A DNA stretch of 64,000 bases from Microtetraspora sp. NBRC 16547. Its GTDB lineage: Bacteria; Actinomycetota; Actinomycetes; Streptosporangiales; Streptosporangiaceae. Shown here piece after piece: positions 7,647 to 14,871 of this stretch. Position 1 is the first letter of the stretch. The number at the start of each line of letters is the position of its first letter. Where the stretch lies: contig NZ_BSSE01000002.1 in assembly GCF_030268965.1 (NCBI RefSeq), positions 1 through 64,000 on the forward strand, written 5' to 3'. The position numbers and the translations under genes were made by a program. The notes below the pieces were generated by a model. The model saw only the letters and a program-made list of their open reading frames with translations. It made no database searches and was not told the DNA's origin.

Positions 7647-8255
7647 CTAGATGGTGCCGCTGGTGAGGTAGCCGCAGTCCCACCGCATCTTGGAACCGAG
7701 CGGGCTGCACATCCGGATGTCGTAGAGCTTTCCTGCATACGTCCCGTTAGCCTTGCCCAGGCTCAGATCCTCCACGCCCAGGCTGAGGGACTCAAGGGTG
7801 AGGCCGCTGTAATGCACGTAGTCACCGAGGATCCTATTCAAATTCTGGTCGAAGTTCGTTGTCCAGCCCCCGTCCGCCTTGACCGGATCCATCACCAGGG
7901 ACACGGAACTCCATGCGTTGGTGGTCCAGTTGTAGAAGCCGATGTTGAGAACGACGTGACAGTTCGGCTTCCCGGAAGAGGTCTTCGGATAACCCGGCAG
8001 AAGTTGGCCGAGCACCGAAAGTTGAGAGCCTATTCCGCCGTTGCTCCCAACAGCTCCTGAAGCGATGACGAACTTCGACTGGTAGTCGCATCTGCCCGCC
8101 TTGGCGTGGAACCACACACCGTTGTTTGAAGTCAGGAGCACCGGACTGCCCTGAATTTTGGTATAGGTGACCGCGGCCGAGGCGGGCGCCGCCTGAGAAA
8201 ACAGTAGGGCGAGGCTAAAGAAGATGCCGAAGATGGACGAAAGTGCGCGTTTCAT
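7647..8255 (-). CDS. Secreted protein of unknown function
   Basis: A 202-residue protein with a clear Sec signal peptide (basic MKRALSSIFG, hydrophobic core, cleavage after PASA near residue 28). The mature part is rich in Ser, Gly, Asn and aromatic residues, with four Cys (GRCDYQS, KPNCHVV, IRMCSPLG, RWDCGYL) that could form two disulphides. I do not recognise the family; it looks like a compact beta-rich extracellular domain. The ATG at 8255 follows GAGGAAG by 5 nt. The upstream region holds two strong palindromes, so expression is probably controlled. G+C content is somewhat lower than in the genes to the right. Confidence 0.75.
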   Translation of the reverse strand: MKRALSSIFGIFFSLALLFSQAAPASAAVTYTKIQGSPVLLTSNNGVWFHAKAGRCDYQSKFVIASGAVGSNGGIGSQLSVLGQLLPGYPKTSSGKPNCHVVLNIGFYNWTTNAWSSVSLVMDPVKADGGWTTNFDQNLNRILGDYVHYSGLTLESLSLGVEDLSLGKANGTYAGKLYDIRMCSPLGSKMRWDCGYLTSGTI

Positions 8256-8355
8256 AAGTCTTCCTCAGAGCTAAGGACGGATGAGGCGAATGGCGTTCTT
8301 GGCTCGCACTCTGTCTGACAAGATATCCAGCCTTTCCCAAGCTGGTTGCATCGAT

Positions 8356-8369
8356 TTCTCGAACGAGAA
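8356..8369. promoter_or_regulatory. Inverted repeat TTCTCG-AA-CGAGAA
   Basis: Perfect 6-bp arms around AA, about 100 bp upstream of the secreted-protein gene ending at 7647. It is one of two palindromes within 45 bp; a repressor or activator site is inferred from position and symmetry only. Confidence 0.4.
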
Positions 8370-8384
8370 GGAACATTTCCAGTT

Positions 8385-8398
8385 CGCGGTTAACCGCG
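8385..8398. promoter_or_regulatory. Perfect 14-bp palindrome CGCGGTTAACCGCG
   Basis: An uninterrupted palindrome about 130 bp upstream of the secreted-protein start at 8255 and 16 bp from the neighbouring inverted repeat. It is probably a regulator binding site. The rest of 8256-8551 shows no gene. Confidence 0.45.
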
Positions 8399-8570
8399 GA
8401 TGATCACAAACTCAACGAAAAAGAAACGGCCAACGCCCGATTGTCGATGGCGTGGTGAGGTTGGACTAGCCAAACCCGTAGCAACACTGCGTGCGGACTC
8501 ATATTCTCTCCGCGACCTAGTCATGTAGAGAGCACGAAGGGTGGCACCTTTTCAGCAGGGTGAGGAGCCC

Positions 8571-8625
8571 TCTACGTCGTGACTGGCTCCCGTTGCAAGC
8601 AGGGGGTCGGGTGAGTGACCAACTG
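8571..8625. repeat. Dispersed repeat C, copy 2 (intact)
   Basis: The continuous 55-bp form of the sequence found split at 3336-3380 and 3885-3903. It abuts the integrase remnant, whose reading frame becomes non-homologous where the repeat begins, suggesting the repeat marks a recombination junction. Confidence 0.7.
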
Positions 8626-8632
8626 CGTGACA

Positions 8633-8773
8633 GTTACCGGTATGCCGGAGAGCATGGAAGTGCAGGCCGGGGAAGCCGATCTTCTTCGTGTTCTTCGTCC
8701 AGTCGGCCGCCCGGCGGAAGTTGCTTCGCCGGAGGATGCCGCCCCGCGCGCCAGTGACCGGCCCGACATCCAC
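8633..8773 (-). pseudogene. C-terminal fragment of a tyrosine recombinase (phage-type integrase)
   Basis: The minus-strand frame reads ILRRSNFRRAADW ... GFPGLHFHALRHTGN. LHFHxLRHTGN is the box II motif (catalytic His and Arg) of tyrosine recombinases, and LLRRSNFRR-type text precedes it in actinobacterial ICE and phage integrases. The frame lacks everything upstream and loses homology directly after TGN, so the catalytic Tyr is missing. It is a short relic of an integrated element, consistent with the tRNA-like scrap at 7503. Confidence 0.8.
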
Positions 8774-8955
8774 ATCCTCGGAATGGGCGCGTCCTACGTG
8801 CTACTCCTGACCGGCTTCTACACGACGACGGCCAACACCTGCCGCTATGGGACAGACTTCCAACCGTCGCCTACTGGCTGCTCCCGGCCCTGATCGACTC
8901 CCCCTTGATCGCACGCGCAATGGCCCGCAGGCGCCAGCGGCGCGCATCAGCCTGA
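8764..8955 (+). pseudogene. Frameshifted C-terminal fragment of a small membrane protein
   Basis: The plus-strand frame reads DIHILGMGASYVLLLTGFY. After a frame change near 8842 the text continues as HLPLWDRLPTVAYWLLPALI and PLIARAMARRRQRR to a TGA at 8955. The pattern, a hydrophobic helix then a short loop with LPLWDRLP and another helix, occurs at the end of a small uncharacterised membrane-protein family (possibly DUF2306-like; from memory). Neither the beginning of the gene nor an intact frame is present. It abuts the integrase relic head to head. Confidence 0.5.
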
Positions 8956-8984
8956 GCATGAAACTTGACGGCAACCACATGCCT

Positions 8985-9108
8985 TGCCGAATTGTGCTCA
9001 TAGGGATCAAGGCGGCAGCGCGGCGCGCCGCCGCATTGCGGCCCGTCGCCCGCCCGCTGGCCGGGCATGCGGCCTGAGGCCGGTCCCGGCCGGCAGCGGC
9101 TCGGGCCG
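8985..9108. repeat. Dispersed repeat E, copy 2
   Basis: Matches 524-648 (shared strings include GCCGAATTGTGCTCATAGG and CCGGCAGCGGCTCGGGCCG after small changes). It follows the membrane-protein relic directly. The remainder, 9109-9181, carries nothing recognisable. Confidence 0.75.
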
Positions 9109-9181
9109 ACCGCGGTTACGCCCCCGCCGGGCCCAAAGCGTCCCGCCGCATAGGGCGCCGGACCGCCATCCAGACCGCAGG

Positions 9182-10198
9182 TCAGTCTCGGCTGGATTCG
9201 AGATAGCCGGTTAGATAGGTCAACGACGCGGCGATGTCCTCACCGAGGCCGTGTGGTCGGCGCAGTTCGTCGACGAAGATGGCGATGTCGGCGAGCCGCC
9301 ACCAGAGAGGATAGAGAGCGAGGCCGGCCAGTGCGACGGTTCGGCCGGTGGCACGGGTGTAGCGGGCGAGTACGTCGTCGACGTCGCCATCTGGGTCCTC
9401 GCCGAGCATGCGGGAGAGGGCGGGGGTGAGCATCCACAGGTCCCGCTCTGGCGGAGCGATCTGCACGGTGCCCCAGTCGATGAGCAGCAGTCCAGCCGGG
9501 GTACGCATGACGTTGCCGGGGTGCGGTTCGCCGTGCGTGACCACCCAGCCCGGCGCGGTGTTTTGTACTTGGTCGACTCGCCGGTCGAAGTCGGCGAGCA
9601 ATCGTTGGACTTGCCCGGCATGGACAGACAGCAGCTTACGGGCTGGCTCGGCATAAGGCCCGTCGGTCCACTCCCGATCGAGGTCCTGCAGCGCCTCCTC
9701 CAGCTTGTCCCGACCGGGCAACACCAGGTCAGCCCGTGATGCGGTGTCCGCCACGATCGGGGTTGCCTTGTGCAGCTCGGCCAGCAGGTCGATTACCTCT
9801 ACGCGGTCCTCGGGCCTGTGCGCGCCAAACTGCCCGGCGGCACCCGCCACCATTGGAAACACCGACAGGGCGTACCGCGAGGTTAGCCGCCAGACCGCGG
9901 CGTCAGTCGCGGTCGGGATCGGCGCGAGGACGAAGTCGAGCCCTGCGTCCCGGCACAGTGCCAGGGCGGCACCGTACGACCGGCCGAGCCGGTTGAATGC
10001 GTCATCACGTTCAGCGACCTCAACGCCGAGATCGTCAACCTTGACGAACCAAGCCGTCCCGCGCCGATCCACCACCGACCAGTGGTAACTGCCCGCGCCC
10101 ACCGGGAGGTACTCAACCGAATGGGGCTCAATGTCCCAGCCCTCGGCCAGTGCCACCACCAGTTCGGCCTCCGCCAGACCCCCCGGTCTATCCCTCAT
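9182..10198 (-). CDS. Aminoglycoside/spectinomycin phosphotransferase-like kinase
   Basis: A 338-residue APH/choline-kinase-fold protein. It shows the catalytic loop VVTHGEPHPGNVMRT (an HGxxHxxN Brenner-type motif) at about residues 220-235 and the metal-binding LLIDWGTV just after. The N-lobe has GAGSYHWSVVD and WFVKVDD with the ATP-positioning Lys. Such proteins phosphorylate small molecules, sometimes antibiotics; the real substrate cannot be told. The ATG at 10198 (MRDRPGG) is chosen because relatives start there. The frame stays open to 10531, but that part is repeat B DNA. No ribosome binding site is obvious, so a leaderless start is possible. It is flanked by repeats on both sides. Confidence 0.85.
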   Translation of the reverse strand: MRDRPGGLAEAELVVALAEGWDIEPHSVEYLPVGAGSYHWSVVDRRGTAWFVKVDDLGVEVAERDDAFNRLGRSYGAALALCRDAGLDFVLAPIPTATDAAVWRLTSRYALSVFPMVAGAAGQFGAHRPEDRVEVIDLLAELHKATPIVADTASRADLVLPGRDKLEEALQDLDREWTDGPYAEPARKLLSVHAGQVQRLLADFDRRVDQVQNTAPGWVVTHGEPHPGNVMRTPAGLLLIDWGTVQIAPPERDLWMLTPALSRMLGEDPDGDVDDVLARYTRATGRTVALAGLALYPLWWRLADIAIFVDELRRPHGLGEDIAASLTYLTGYLESSRD

Positions 10199-10395
10199 AC
10201 GCCGGTATTCTGCCTCACTCGCCGCAGAGTCACAGATCATTCTAGAGAGGGCTCTTGAGGCCTTATGGCCGAAATGCGGGTTGCTTTCTCCTCGCCGGTT
10301 CTGCCTCCGGCGGGGGCCTCGGCTCCGGGATGGTCGCCCGAGCGTGAGCCGGTCTGTAGCTGGCTGGGGTGGGAGCCTGATCGTCCCGCCTGCCA

Positions 10396-10496
10396 CGACC
10401 CAGGCAAGCCCAGCAGACCATCTCCTACGGCTCAAGCCCGTCTGTGACGGTTGGCGTCCGATGATCGAGGAACGGCGACCGGCTCGCGTACACGCG
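10396..10496. repeat. Dispersed repeat B, copy 2
   Basis: Matches 1293-1394 in the same orientation. It sits between the phosphotransferase gene and a transposase N-terminal remnant, with the junction to the latter near 10545. Confidence 0.75.
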
Positions 10497-10550
10497 TGGG
10501 TGAACCCCTGATGATGCCTCGTGACTGCCACCCCCGGGCGATGAGAACGG

Positions 10551-10742
10551 GCGAGGAACTAGCCGCGACAGCACGACCCGACCCCCCGGCTGGAGATCGG
10601 GCCGGCTCACCTGACGGCGCAATACGGCGACCTGATGACGAAGCACCACGGTCTCGGCCGCCTCGGCCCGATCACCACGCCCCAGTAGGACCAGGAGCTG
10701 AAAGACACGTCCGAGGATGAGGTAGAGGAGGGACCACGACAC
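10551..10742 (-). pseudogene. N-terminal fragment of an rve-type transposase/integrase
   Basis: The first 64 residues from a GTG at 10742 read SWSLLYLILGRVFQLLVLLG, then AETVVLRHQVAVLRRQVSRP and GGRVVLSRLVPR. This is the characteristic start of actinobacterial integrase-core transposases. The frame then runs into unrelated repeat B sequence, so the helix-turn-helix and DDE domain are gone. It is a dead relic of an insertion sequence. The rest of 10743-10838 shows nothing. Confidence 0.75.
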
Positions 10743-10838
10743 CGTCAGCAGGATGCCCGAGACCTCATCATGCTCGGGCCGTGAACCCCCAGGTCAGCCA
10801 CTACGGCTGAGTTTCCGCACCCCACACGTGAAATTCCG

Positions 10839-11675
10839 TCAGAGCTTCCTCCCGACGGCTCCGTACGCGCCCGCCATGCGGGTGGCGCGGGTGGGATCGT
10901 CGTCCGGGTGCCAGTCGAAGACCGCGACCATGCCGGGTTCCACGAGTTCGAAGCCGTCGAAGAACCGGGTGATCTCGGTGCTGCTGCGCGGGGTGAAGGG
11001 CGTGGGGCCGGTGTTGTACGCCTTCGCGCTGGCATCCACGGCTTCGGGTTCAAAGTCGGCGGTGACGTGAGAGATGGCCAGGTAGCTCCCGGCTGTCACG
11101 GCCTTGGTGAACCGCTTGACGATGCCGAAGGGGTCCTCTTCGTCCTTGATGAACATCAGCGTGCCCACGATCACGATGGCGATCGGCTCGTCGAAGTCGA
11201 GGGTCGTCAGAACGTCCGGATGCGTCAGGATGCTCTCCGGGTCGCGGAGATCGGCCTCAATGTACCTGGTCCTGCCTTCGGGTGTGCCGCGCAGAAGCGC
11301 ACGGGCATGGTTCATCACGATGGGGTCGTTGTCGACGTAGACGACCTTGGCCTCCGGGATCACTCCCTGCGCGACCTCGTGCGTGTTGCCCTGCGTGGGG
11401 ATGCCGGTGCCGATGTCCAGGAACTGGCTGATTCCCTGTTCTGCGAGGAAGCGCACCGCACGTCCAAGGAAGGCGCGGTTGTCCCTTGCTCCCTGGACCA
11501 CTCCAGGGGAGGCGGCCCTGGTGGCTTCGGCGACCTTGCGGTCGGCTTCGAAGTTGTCCTTGCCGCCGAGCCAGTAGTCGTACACACGAGCGGGATGCGG
11601 CACCGAGGTGTCGATTTTCACTGAGGTCGACTCTGGGGTCTCAGACGACGGGGGGAAGTGCGTGTTGTTGGCCAT
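10839..11675 (-). CDS. S-adenosylmethionine-dependent methyltransferase (PF04672-type)
   Basis: A 278-residue protein of the actinobacteria-rich S-adenosyl methyltransferase family Methyltransf_19. The opening VPHPARVYDYWLGGKDNFEAD is diagnostic. The SAM site follows as QFLDIGTGIPTQGNTHEVA near residue 95-113, the acidic VVYVDNDPIVMNHARALL and an IVIVGTLMFI strand. Members are abundant in filamentous actinomycetes and often sit near DUF397/XRE regulators; none is visible here. Substrates are unknown. The ATG at 11675 starts MANNTHFPP. The gene is a single-gene unit between transposase and oxidoreductase relics but shows no damage itself. Confidence 0.9.
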   Translation of the reverse strand: MANNTHFPPSSETPESTSVKIDTSVPHPARVYDYWLGGKDNFEADRKVAEATRAASPGVVQGARDNRAFLGRAVRFLAEQGISQFLDIGTGIPTQGNTHEVAQGVIPEAKVVYVDNDPIVMNHARALLRGTPEGRTRYIEADLRDPESILTHPDVLTTLDFDEPIAIVIVGTLMFIKDEEDPFGIVKRFTKAVTAGSYLAISHVTADFEPEAVDASAKAYNTGPTPFTPRSSTEITRFFDGFELVEPGMVAVFDWHPDDDPTRATRMAGAYGAVGRKL

Positions 11676-11839
11676 GCCGGCCTCCAGGAAAGCGGTTTTT
11701 TCTGATCTTAGCCTCAGTCAATTCTTGAGTGGGGCGTTTGGGGATCTTGGCGCCGATTGTGGCGATCATACGGCTGCCGAAAATCTCATCCGTGCAGCTC
11801 AAGGGCACAGATCTGTCGCGCACAGGGATCCCCTTAAAC

Positions 11840-11990
11840 CGACCGTGGCGTTGAGGACCGGCGATCATCAGCCCCAGGCGCGATCGTGAGCGGGTGGTGG
11901 TAGCCGAGCACCAGCACCTGCGTGACCAGCCGGATCTGCCGGGTGCGCGCCGCGAAATACCCGAAGGATGCCCAGAGAGGTCGTAATACG
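11840..11990 (-). pseudogene. Fragment of a luciferase-like (LLM) F420/flavin oxidoreductase
   Basis: On the minus strand a 45-residue stretch reads PLWASFGYFAARTRQIRL and VTQVLVLGYHHPLTIA. This is the beta-strand and loop typical of residues 50-90 of LLM-class oxidoreductases (ARTxxIRLGTxVLVxxYxxP). It is not linked to a plausible start and loses homology at both sides. It occupies part of the 11676-12061 gap, in which I see nothing else. Confidence 0.6.
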
Positions 11991-12061
11991 TATTCCTGCC
12001 GATGTGCGGGCGGGCGGAGATCTCTACCGTCGAGGACGCCGACGACACCCCGAGGTGAGCC

Positions 12062-13327
12062 ATGCGCGTGCCGAGCGTGTTCCTTCCCGTGTTCCTGTCC
12101 GCAGTCCTGATGACATCCGCCCTCACCTCCGCTGCCGCCGAGGCCGAGACCAAACCCCCGCCCGCCGCCGTCGACGTCGTCTACGAGCGGGCCAACTTCG
12201 GCCCCGGCACCCGCGAGGGCGTCAAGGGGGGAAACACTCTGTCCTTCGCCGCCCCCGTAGGCACGATCTCCTACACCGACGCGCTGGGCACGAAGAGCTG
12301 GGAGTACGCCCGGTGGACCGGCACCGAGCGGCCGATCGGGTTCGCGGCCACCGAGCTGGTGGCCTCCTGGAACGCCGACGTGCCGGCCGGAAGCTGGCTG
12401 CAGGTCGAGATGCGCGGCCGCAACGCTGCCGGGCTGACGAAGTGGTACGTGCTCGGCCGCTGGGCGTACGGCGATGAGGACATCCGCCGCACGTCGCTGC
12501 CTGGGCAGCGTGACGCCGACGGCACGGTCTCGGTCGACACGTTCGTGGCCGCGGCGGGCAAGGCGATCACCGCGTACCAGTTGCGCGCCACGCTGTACCG
12601 TACGCCGGGCTCGTCCGTGACGCCTGTCGTGCGCACGCTCGGCGCGATGGCCTCCGCTGTGCCCAACCGGGCGACCGTCCCGGTCAGCCCCGGCGGCGTC
12701 GCCTGGGGCGTCGAGCTGCCCGTGCCGCGCCGTTCGCAGAACGTCCACGAGGGCCACTACCCCGAGTGGGACGGCGGGGGAGAGGCGTGGTGCAGCCCGA
12801 CCTCGACCACCATGGTTCTCGGCTACTGGGGCAAGTGGCCCAGCGAGCAGGACACCTCCTGGGTGGACGTCTCCGATCCCAACCCCGAGGTCGACTACGC
12901 CGCCCGGTACACCTACGACTACGCCTACGAGGGAGCGGGCAACTGGCCGTTCAACGCGGCCTACGCGGGACGGTACGGGCTGGAGGGGTTCGTCACGCGG
13001 CTCCGATCGCTGACCGAGCTGGAGCGGCTGATCCGCGCCGGCATCCCGGTCGTCACCTCCCAGTCGTTCAAGGCGGAGGAACTGCCCGGCGCCGGGTACG
13101 GCACCAACGGCCACCTCATGGTCATCGTCGGCTTCACCGCCACCGGTGACGTGATCGCCAACGACCCCGCCTCGCGGGACAACGACGCGGTGCGCCGGGT
13201 CTACCCGCGGGCGAACTTCGAGAACGTCTGGCTGCGCAGCACCGGCAGTGGCGGGATCGTGTACGTCATCCACCCGAAGGGTCACCCACTGCCTCCCACC
13301 ACGCCGGGGCTGCCGGCTAACTGGTGA
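12062..13327 (+). CDS. Secreted C39-like cysteine peptidase
   Basis: A 421-residue exported protein. A Sec signal peptide spans residues 1-26, then a beta-rich N-terminal domain (about 35-200) resembling the substrate- or wall-binding half of this family, and a C39-like papain-fold peptidase domain (about 220-410). The catalytic Cys is C244 in EAWCSPTSTT, the His is H351 in NGHLMVIVGF, and N367-D368 in VIANDPAS supply the third residue. It probably cleaves peptides outside the cell. The ATG at 12062 is preceded by GAGGTGAGCC. It is followed 220 bp downstream by another secreted peptidase in the same direction, separated by a gap with no gene. Confidence 0.88.
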   Translation: MRVPSVFLPVFLSAVLMTSALTSAAAEAETKPPPAAVDVVYERANFGPGTREGVKGGNTLSFAAPVGTISYTDALGTKSWEYARWTGTERPIGFAATELVASWNADVPAGSWLQVEMRGRNAAGLTKWYVLGRWAYGDEDIRRTSLPGQRDADGTVSVDTFVAAAGKAITAYQLRATLYRTPGSSVTPVVRTLGAMASAVPNRATVPVSPGGVAWGVELPVPRRSQNVHEGHYPEWDGGGEAWCSPTSTTMVLGYWGKWPSEQDTSWVDVSDPNPEVDYAARYTYDYAYEGAGNWPFNAAYAGRYGLEGFVTRLRSLTELERLIRAGIPVVTSQSFKAEELPGAGYGTNGHLMVIVGFTATGDVIANDPASRDNDAVRRVYPRANFENVWLRSTGSGGIVYVIHPKGHPLPPTTPGLPANW

Positions 13328-13551
13328 CGGCCGGCGACGGGCACGTCCGGTTCTGAGGGGGCCGGGGCGCAGCAATGCGCTCCGGCTACCCGGCAGGTGA
13401 TCAGGGAAAGGGCATGCGGAGGTATGGGAGCCCGCAGCCCGTCAAGCGGTAGTTCTCCGCGTACTCCTGCGTGTCCAGCATCCTGTAAGTGCTCTGTAAG
13501 AGAGGCTGCCTATCTTCACCTCAGTTTCCGTCTTTGACCAAGGGAGCCCTC

Positions 13552-14625
13552 ATGCACCCCCGGACCCGGCACCTGGCTCTCCCCCTGTGCGTCCTGGCCG
13601 CCGTCGGTCTTGCCGGCGGCTTGCCCGCCGCCGCCCCGGCGCAGGCCGCCGATGACGTCACCTACGTACCGCTCGCCGGTGCGGGTGCCTACGCACGCGG
13701 CATCGTCGACTACTGGGTGAAGAACAGCGCGGCCAACCTCATCAAGGCAACGCCGTACAAGCCCACGGTCACCGTCAGGCCATCCACCGGCAGTGAGCCG
13801 ACTCCTGACGGTCCTCCCGGGCTGGTAGGGGAAAACATCACGCCGAAATCGCCGCAGAACACCAGGAATCCTCCCAGGAGCGTGGGAAAGGTGTTCTTCC
13901 TCGATATCGACGGCAACCCGCGCTGGTGCAATGCCACGGCGATGCTGTCGCAGTACAAGAACGTCGTCGCCACGGCCGGGCACTGCGTGTACGAGCCCAC
14001 GAGCCAGACGTACCACTCCTACTGGGTGTTCATCCCCTGCTATTACGAGGGCAAGGCCCCGTTGGGCATCTATGTCGGCAAGCATGGGTACGCCCACAGC
14101 GACTTCAACTCCCGCCGGGACAGCCGCCGCGACTACTCGTTCGTCACCGTCCACAACGGTGTCGACAGCAACCTCAGCGACGTCGGCCGCCTCGGCGACA
14201 ACGCCGGCGGCCAGGGCCTGGCCTACAACCAGAAGGTCGGCGACAACGTCCGGGTGTTCGGCTATGCGAGCGGACCGCTTCCCGGCGGAGACCTCACCGG
14301 AAAGACTCTGAAGTGGACCTACGGTCCGAGTTTCGGCGTGGTCGCCTTGGACTGGGAAAAAGACCGCTGGGGAATCCCGAGCATTCTCAGGGCCAAGAAG
14401 TTGGTCGGTGTCAGTTCCGACCTCCCAGGCGGGGGCCTCTCGGGGGCGGCGTGGCTGCTCGACTACAACTCCGGGATCCGCACCGGCTATCTGAACGGCC
14501 TGACCGTCGGGGTTTTCGACACCGACGGCGACCACTGGACCGACACCGTCGCTTCGTCCTACTTCGACAGCGCGACGTATCGGGTCTACCAGGCCGCGGC
14601 CGCCCTCCAGTCCGGCGCCATCTGA
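13552..14625 (+). CDS. Secreted trypsin-like serine peptidase
   Basis: A 357-residue protein with a Sec signal peptide (residues 1-33, ending AQAADD), a propeptide-like region to about 105, and an S1/V8-type peptidase domain. The triad is visible as H144 in TAGHC, D194 in RRDYSFV and S297 in GGGLSGAAWL; the Ser box is GxSGA rather than the usual GxSGGP. Cys residues around the His (RWCNATAM, GHCVYEP, IPCYYEG) suggest disulphides. The ATG at 13552 follows GGGAG by 6 nt. With the C39-like peptidase upstream it forms a small cluster of extracellular proteases. A strong hairpin follows 70 bp after the stop. Confidence 0.88.
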   Translation: MHPRTRHLALPLCVLAAVGLAGGLPAAAPAQAADDVTYVPLAGAGAYARGIVDYWVKNSAANLIKATPYKPTVTVRPSTGSEPTPDGPPGLVGENITPKSPQNTRNPPRSVGKVFFLDIDGNPRWCNATAMLSQYKNVVATAGHCVYEPTSQTYHSYWVFIPCYYEGKAPLGIYVGKHGYAHSDFNSRRDSRRDYSFVTVHNGVDSNLSDVGRLGDNAGGQGLAYNQKVGDNVRVFGYASGPLPGGDLTGKTLKWTYGPSFGVVALDWEKDRWGIPSILRAKKLVGVSSDLPGGGLSGAAWLLDYNSGIRTGYLNGLTVGVFDTDGDHWTDTVASSYFDSATYRVYQAAAALQSGAI

Positions 14626-14698
14626 GTCGGCCCGAATGCGGCCGGGCGGGAGCCGTCCCCTGGCAGCCGAATCGTCGGAAATATAGAGAAATCTTCGT

Positions 14699-14735
14699 CA
14701 ATATGGAGCACCAGGACTCCTGGTTCTCCATATTG
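14699..14735. terminator. Long hairpin between convergent genes
   Basis: CAATATGGAG pairs with CTCCATATTG and ACCAGGA pairs with TCCTGGT, with one C/T mismatch between the two stem parts and a 1-3 nt loop. It lies between the plus-strand peptidase and the minus-strand dehydratase operon, as expected for a bidirectional terminator. There is no U-tract, which is common in actinomycetes. The rest of 14626-14871 is empty. Confidence 0.65.
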
Positions 14736-14871
14736 GTGGGCTCGGGGGCGGGCGCGGCAGGAAGGGTGCGGGTATGCGAACTTCCCATGGCCTACCGCAA
14801 TCGTGAATGTCTCCGCACCCGGGGCTGGCCCTCTCCTGCGTGGGCTTGATCGGCACCGCCGGCAAGGCGAC

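Noticed and set aside
9182-10531. A 449-residue start for the phosphotransferase
   Set aside because: The extra 111 N-terminal residues are encoded by repeat B and flanking DNA that also occurs, non-coding, at 1198-1394.
11834-13375. A 513-codon minus-strand frame across the C39-like peptidase
   Set aside because: The part over 12062-13327 is antisense to a clear secreted peptidase. Only its last 50 codons (11840-11990) show real homology, to LLM oxidoreductases, and these are reported as a separate relic.
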